This document shows, in pieces, positions 60,854 to 64,000 of a DNA stretch of 64,000 bases. The translations under genes were made by a program, and so were the position numbers. Position 1 is the first letter of the stretch; each line of letters begins with the position of its first letter. A model generated the notes under the pieces. That model was not told the DNA's origin. It saw only the letters and a program-made list of their open reading frames with translations, and ran no database searches. The stretch is from Actinophytocola sp044466355 (lineage in GTDB: Bacteria; Actinomycetota; Actinomycetes; Mycobacteriales; Pseudonocardiaceae): assembly GCF_044466355.1 (NCBI RefSeq), contig NZ_JBITMQ010000005.1, forward strand, positions 419,522 through 483,521. Direction: 5' to 3'.

Positions 60854-63836
60854 GGCTCTGCACGCTCGCGAGGTGGCCCATGAGCGACAGCGCGGTCGCC
60901 GCACCCGCGTGGTGGCCGCTGCGTTCGCAGGCGGCGAGCGCGTCCTTCGCGTACCGGACGGCGTCGGTGTGCCTGCCGCGCGCGGCGGTGACGCCGGCGA
61001 GCGCGGTCAGCGACCACGCCTCCCGCAGCAGCAGGCCGTGGCGGCGTGCGGCGGCGACCGCGGTGCGGGCCCACACCTCACCGGTGGCGGGTTCGCCGCT
61101 GCGGACGTGCAGCCGGGCCAGGCCCAGCAGCGCGTCGACCCGCCCGGTGACGAAACCGGACGCGGCCGCCGCGGACAGGGCTTCCGTGTAGGCGCGGCGC
61201 GCTTCGGCGTACAGGTCGAGACCGCTGAGCGCGTCACCGAGGACGGTCAGCGAGTCCACCCGCACCTGGTGTTCGCCGCCGTCCCCCGCCAGCGCGAGCG
61301 CACGGTTGGCGTACTCGCGGGCGGTGGTGAAGCGGCCGGCGTCGCGGTGTCGGGCCGCGATCGTGCGCAGCACACCGGCCTGCGCGGCGTCCCAGCCGAG
61401 ACCGGCGCCGAGCGCCAGCGCCGCGGTGTGCTCGGACAGGTCGGTCGGCAGCCCGGCGAGCAGGCGCGCCCACGCGAGCGCGTCGCCCACCACGCACTGA
61501 CCGCGGAAGTCGCCCAGCTCCGTGTACAGCGCCAGCGCCTGCTCCTGGTGCGTCACGGCCGCCTCGAGAAGCCCCTCGTGTTGCATGGCGAGCCCGATGT
61601 TGTGCAGCTCCCGCGCCTCCCCGGCGCGGAACCCGATGGCGCGGTCGAGCGCGAGCGCCTCCGTGAGCACCCGCCTGCCCTCCCTCGGCCTGCCCAGCCC
61701 GACCTCGGCGCGGCCGACACCGTTCAACGCGGTCGCCTCGCCCTCCCCCCAGCGGGCGCGCCGCGCGAACACCACGGCCTCCGCGTAGTGGGCGCGCGCG
61801 TTGGCGTAGCGGCCCTCGCACCACCCGAGCAGACCGAGCGAGATCGCCATCGCGGACTGCCCGGCCGCCGAACCCTCCGCGACCGCCAGCGCGAGCCCGG
61901 CCCGTGCCGCCGCGGCCCAGTCGCCGCGGCGGGAACGCATCGAGAAGTAGCCGCGCAGCGCGTCGACGAGCCGCCACCCGCCGACCGCGACGAGGTTCGC
62001 CCGTTCGGCGTCGAGCCAGGCCAGCGCGGCGGCGCGGTCGGCGAACGGCACCGGCGCCGCCGGGACCGTCGCGCCCGGCACCCGGGCCATGTGGGGACTG
62101 ACGAACGTGGCCGCGTGCAGCGCGGTGGCCAGGTAGTGGTCGGTGAGCCGCGCGCGTGCCGCCGGGTCGTCGGGCGCGAGGCCCACCGCGTACCTGCGCA
62201 GCAGGTCGTGACAGGTGAACCGGCCGCGGCCGGCGGGCTCGACCATGTGCGCGGCGGCCAGCCGGTCGAGCACGGCCGTGGCGGCGGGCACGGGCAGGCC
62301 GGCGAGCGCGGCGACGGCATGTGTCGTGAACTCGCGGCCCGGGGTGAGCCCGAGCAGCCGGAACACGTGCCGCGCGGACTCTGGCAGCGCCCGGTAGGAG
62401 GCGTCGAAGGCGGCGCGGACCGCGGCGTCGCGGTGCGCGAACCCGTCGAGGTCACCGGCCCGCAGCGCCTCGACCAGCGCGGACACCGGGGTGCGGGCGG
62501 CGAGCTCGCGTGCCGCGATCCGCAACGCGAGCGGCAGGTGCCCGCACAACGCGGCCAGCTCCGCCACGTCGGCGTCGGCGCGGCCGAGCAACGCGACGGC
62601 GGCGGCGGGTTCGAGGACGGGCAGGCGCAGCAGGTGCGCGCCGTGGGTCGCGGCGAGCCCGCGCAGGTCGTCGCGGCTGGTCACCACGACCATCGCGCGT
62701 GAGGGGCCGGGCAGCAGCGGCCGGACCTGGGCGGCGTCACGTGCGTTGTCGAGCACGACGAGCAGCCGGCCGCCCGCGACCCGCGACCGGTACAGCGCGG
62801 CCCGGCTGTCCTCGTCGTCGGGAACGGCGTCGGCCGGGACACCGAGGGCCTGCAGGAAGGTGGCGAGCACGGCGCCGGGTTCGGCGGGCGAGCCGTGGCC
62901 GTAGCCCCTGAGGTCGGCGTAGAGCCTGCCGTCGGGGAAGTCGTTCCGGCCCGCCCAGTGCCGCACGAGCGCGGTCTTGCCGATCCCGGCGGGCCCGGTC
63001 ACCGCGACGACGGCGGGGCTGTTCTCGTCAGCGAGCGCGTCCAGCGCGGTCAGCTCCGCGGCGCGCCCGACCAGCTTCGGCACCTCCGGCACGAGGTGCG
63101 GGCGCGGTCTTCGCAGGTCGTCGTACAGGAGACGCAGTTCGAGCCCCGGCTCGATGCCGCTGTGGTCGACGAGGATCGTGCGCAGGCGCTGGTACGCGGC
63201 GATGGCCTCGTCGCGGCGCCCGGCACGGTCGAGCGCGAGCATCAGCTGGCGCCACGGCCGCTCCCGCAGCGGGTGGGCGTCGACGTGGCGTTCGATCTCC
63301 TCGACCAGGCCCGCGTGCCTGCCAAGGGCCAGGTCGGCCTCGACACGGGACTCCCAGGTGCCGTGCCACAACTCCGTCAACCGCCGACGGATGCCACTGA
63401 CCAGCGGCGACGCGGGCACGTCGGCCAGCACGGGGCCACGCCACATGGCGAGCGCGGTGCCGAGGAGTTCGGCCGCGTGCTCGACGTCGCCGTGCTGGAG
63501 CGCCTCCCGGCCGAGCGCTGAGCGCTGTGCGAAGACCCGGGTGTCGATCTCCCCGTCGCCGACGACGAGCCGGTACCCGGGGCCCGCCGTGACGAGCGAC
63601 TGCGCGTGGGCTTCGCCGAGCATGCGGCGGATGCGCAGCACGTAGCCGTGGATCTGGGTGGGGGCACTCCTCGGCGGGCGGTCGCCCCAGAGTTCGAACA
63701 GCAGTTGGTCGACGCTCAGGACGTCCCCGGCGCGGATCAGCAGCGCCGCGAGCAGCGCCCTCGGCTTGGCGGCCCCGATCGGGTGCCAGTGGGCGCCGTC
63801 GTGCGCGGCGATGTTGCCCAGCATGCGGTAGCGCAC
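60843..63836 (-). CDS. Large SARP regulator: BTAD, NB-ARC and TPR
   Basis: 997 residues. Winged HTH (about 5-90), BTAD (about 97-245), NB-ARC with TGPAGIGKTALVRHW (about 278) and a long TPR array (about 600-980; repeats such as ALNGVGRAEVGLGRPREGRR and LGDALSGLDLYAEARRAYTE). GTG 63836 with GGGAGG upstream. It is the first gene of a two-SARP operon; its full-length partner downstream lacks the TPR. Probable pathway activator of natural-product genes, sensing a signal through the TPR. Confidence 0.92.
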   Translation of the reverse strand: MRYRMLGNIAAHDGAHWHPIGAAKPRALLAALLIRAGDVLSVDQLLFELWGDRPPRSAPTQIHGYVLRIRRMLGEAHAQSLVTAGPGYRLVVGDGEIDTRVFAQRSALGREALQHGDVEHAAELLGTALAMWRGPVLADVPASPLVSGIRRRLTELWHGTWESRVEADLALGRHAGLVEEIERHVDAHPLRERPWRQLMLALDRAGRRDEAIAAYQRLRTILVDHSGIEPGLELRLLYDDLRRPRPHLVPEVPKLVGRAAELTALDALADENSPAVVAVTGPAGIGKTALVRHWAGRNDFPDGRLYADLRGYGHGSPAEPGAVLATFLQALGVPADAVPDDEDSRAALYRSRVAGGRLLVVLDNARDAAQVRPLLPGPSRAMVVVTSRDDLRGLAATHGAHLLRLPVLEPAAAVALLGRADADVAELAALCGHLPLALRIAARELAARTPVSALVEALRAGDLDGFAHRDAAVRAAFDASYRALPESARHVFRLLGLTPGREFTTHAVAALAGLPVPAATAVLDRLAAAHMVEPAGRGRFTCHDLLRRYAVGLAPDDPAARARLTDHYLATALHAATFVSPHMARVPGATVPAAPVPFADRAAALAWLDAERANLVAVGGWRLVDALRGYFSMRSRRGDWAAAARAGLALAVAEGSAAGQSAMAISLGLLGWCEGRYANARAHYAEAVVFARRARWGEGEATALNGVGRAEVGLGRPREGRRVLTEALALDRAIGFRAGEARELHNIGLAMQHEGLLEAAVTHQEQALALYTELGDFRGQCVVGDALAWARLLAGLPTDLSEHTAALALGAGLGWDAAQAGVLRTIAARHRDAGRFTTAREYANRALALAGDGGEHQVRVDSLTVLGDALSGLDLYAEARRAYTEALSAAAASGFVTGRVDALLGLARLHVRSGEPATGEVWARTAVAAARRHGLLLREAWSLTALAGVTAARGRHTDAVRYAKDALAACERSGHHAGAATALSLMGHLASVQSHAG

Positions 63837-63940
63837 GGCCCCACCTCCCTCACCCTTTCTGACACCTGAGCGCGCTGTGAGGTTGCTTCCGACATCAGGT
63901 CTAGTCCCAATGCCGTTCAGTTAGGGCGTGGGTTGGGCTG

Positions 63941-64000
63941 TCAAGGGTCGGCTGGGGTGGTGATGTTGATGCTGATGGTGGCCTTGTAGCTGTTCCGGTC
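63941..64000 (-). CDS. C-terminal fragment of an unidentified protein at window edge
   Basis: 19 residues (DRNSYKATISINITTPADP) then TGA; the gene enters from the right. It reads like the tail of a larger protein and could be an IS4-type transposase end, but too little is visible. The gap 63837-63940 shows nothing else. Confidence 0.3.
   Translation of the reverse strand, partial: DRNSYKATISINITTPADP

Noticed and set aside
54742..63836. A natural-product gene cluster from the glycosyltransferase, amidohydrolase and SARPs
   Set aside because: No scaffold-building enzymes (PKS, NRPS, terpene cyclase) are present in the window; at most this is an edge of one.

Overview
The window looks like chromosome of a high-GC filamentous actinomycete. 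GTG starts, 4-nt start/stop overlaps, leaderless TANNNT promoters, Tat-exported hydrolases, SARP regulators and a family 2B encapsulin operon all fit. The gene repertoire suggests a Pseudonocardiaceae member of the Lentzea/Saccharothrix/Actinosynnema type; that placement is inferred, with no marker gene to prove it. I see no rRNA, tRNA, CRISPR array or prophage. One possible transposase tail touches the right edge.

Layout. 0-9 kb: CsbD protein, PLP enzyme, nuclease/phosphatase-fold protein, an ECF sigma factor coupled to a TIGR03086 protein, DHFR-like and zinc-ribbon proteins, then a ROK repressor divergent from a glucosylglycerate-hydrolase-like enzyme and a PHP phosphoesterase. 9.1-18 kb: one minus-strand operon of eight tightly packed genes, with two family 2B encapsulin shells (cyclic-nucleotide-binding fold), a polyprenyl synthase, ispH, dxs, ispG, a DUF4239 membrane protein and a Pro/Thr-rich membrane protein. 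18-32 kb: aldo/keto reductase with LysR, an epimerase-lacZ operon with its HTH regulator, an RspA-like enolase, a GH16-lectin glucanase, HxlR with thiolase, and PhoD. 32-46 kb: stress protein, P450/ferredoxin with TetR, GH2, pirin, M56/BlaI, a DUF305 lipoprotein, DUF1996, a GH16 laminarinase with two discoidin domains, a Tat-exported propeller-like protein and PucR. 46-64 kb: secreted M6 and M64 peptidases followed by a MacAB-like exporter, MmcQ and HD proteins, a glycosyltransferase with an amidohydrolase, an M14 carboxypeptidase and two tandem SARP/NB-ARC regulators.

How the parts fit. The encapsulin operon combines the first (dxs) and last two (ispG, ispH) MEP-pathway steps with a prenyl synthase and its probable protein shell, so it reads as a compartmentalised isoprenoid module. 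The secreted GH16, GH2, DUF1996, M6, M64 and M14 enzymes fit a saprophytic polymer-degrading lifestyle.

Non-coding structure is unusually rich. (i) The palindrome GAGAGCGCTCTC occurs nine times exactly and many more times with one change, mostly inside genes, where it forces rare codons such as AGA, GCT and ATA. Two copies frame the lacZ start and two lie between DUF1996 and GH16. (ii) Three intergenic elements of about 150-163 bp each carry two perfect consensus DnaA boxes exactly 19 bp apart. (iii) An odd palindrome, TCCAC(A/T)GTGGA, recurs at Ser-Thr-Val codons. (iv) Clear operators lie beside the TetR, HxlR, LysR, ROK and M14 genes, and a DasR-like site lies upstream of the GH16-lectin gene.
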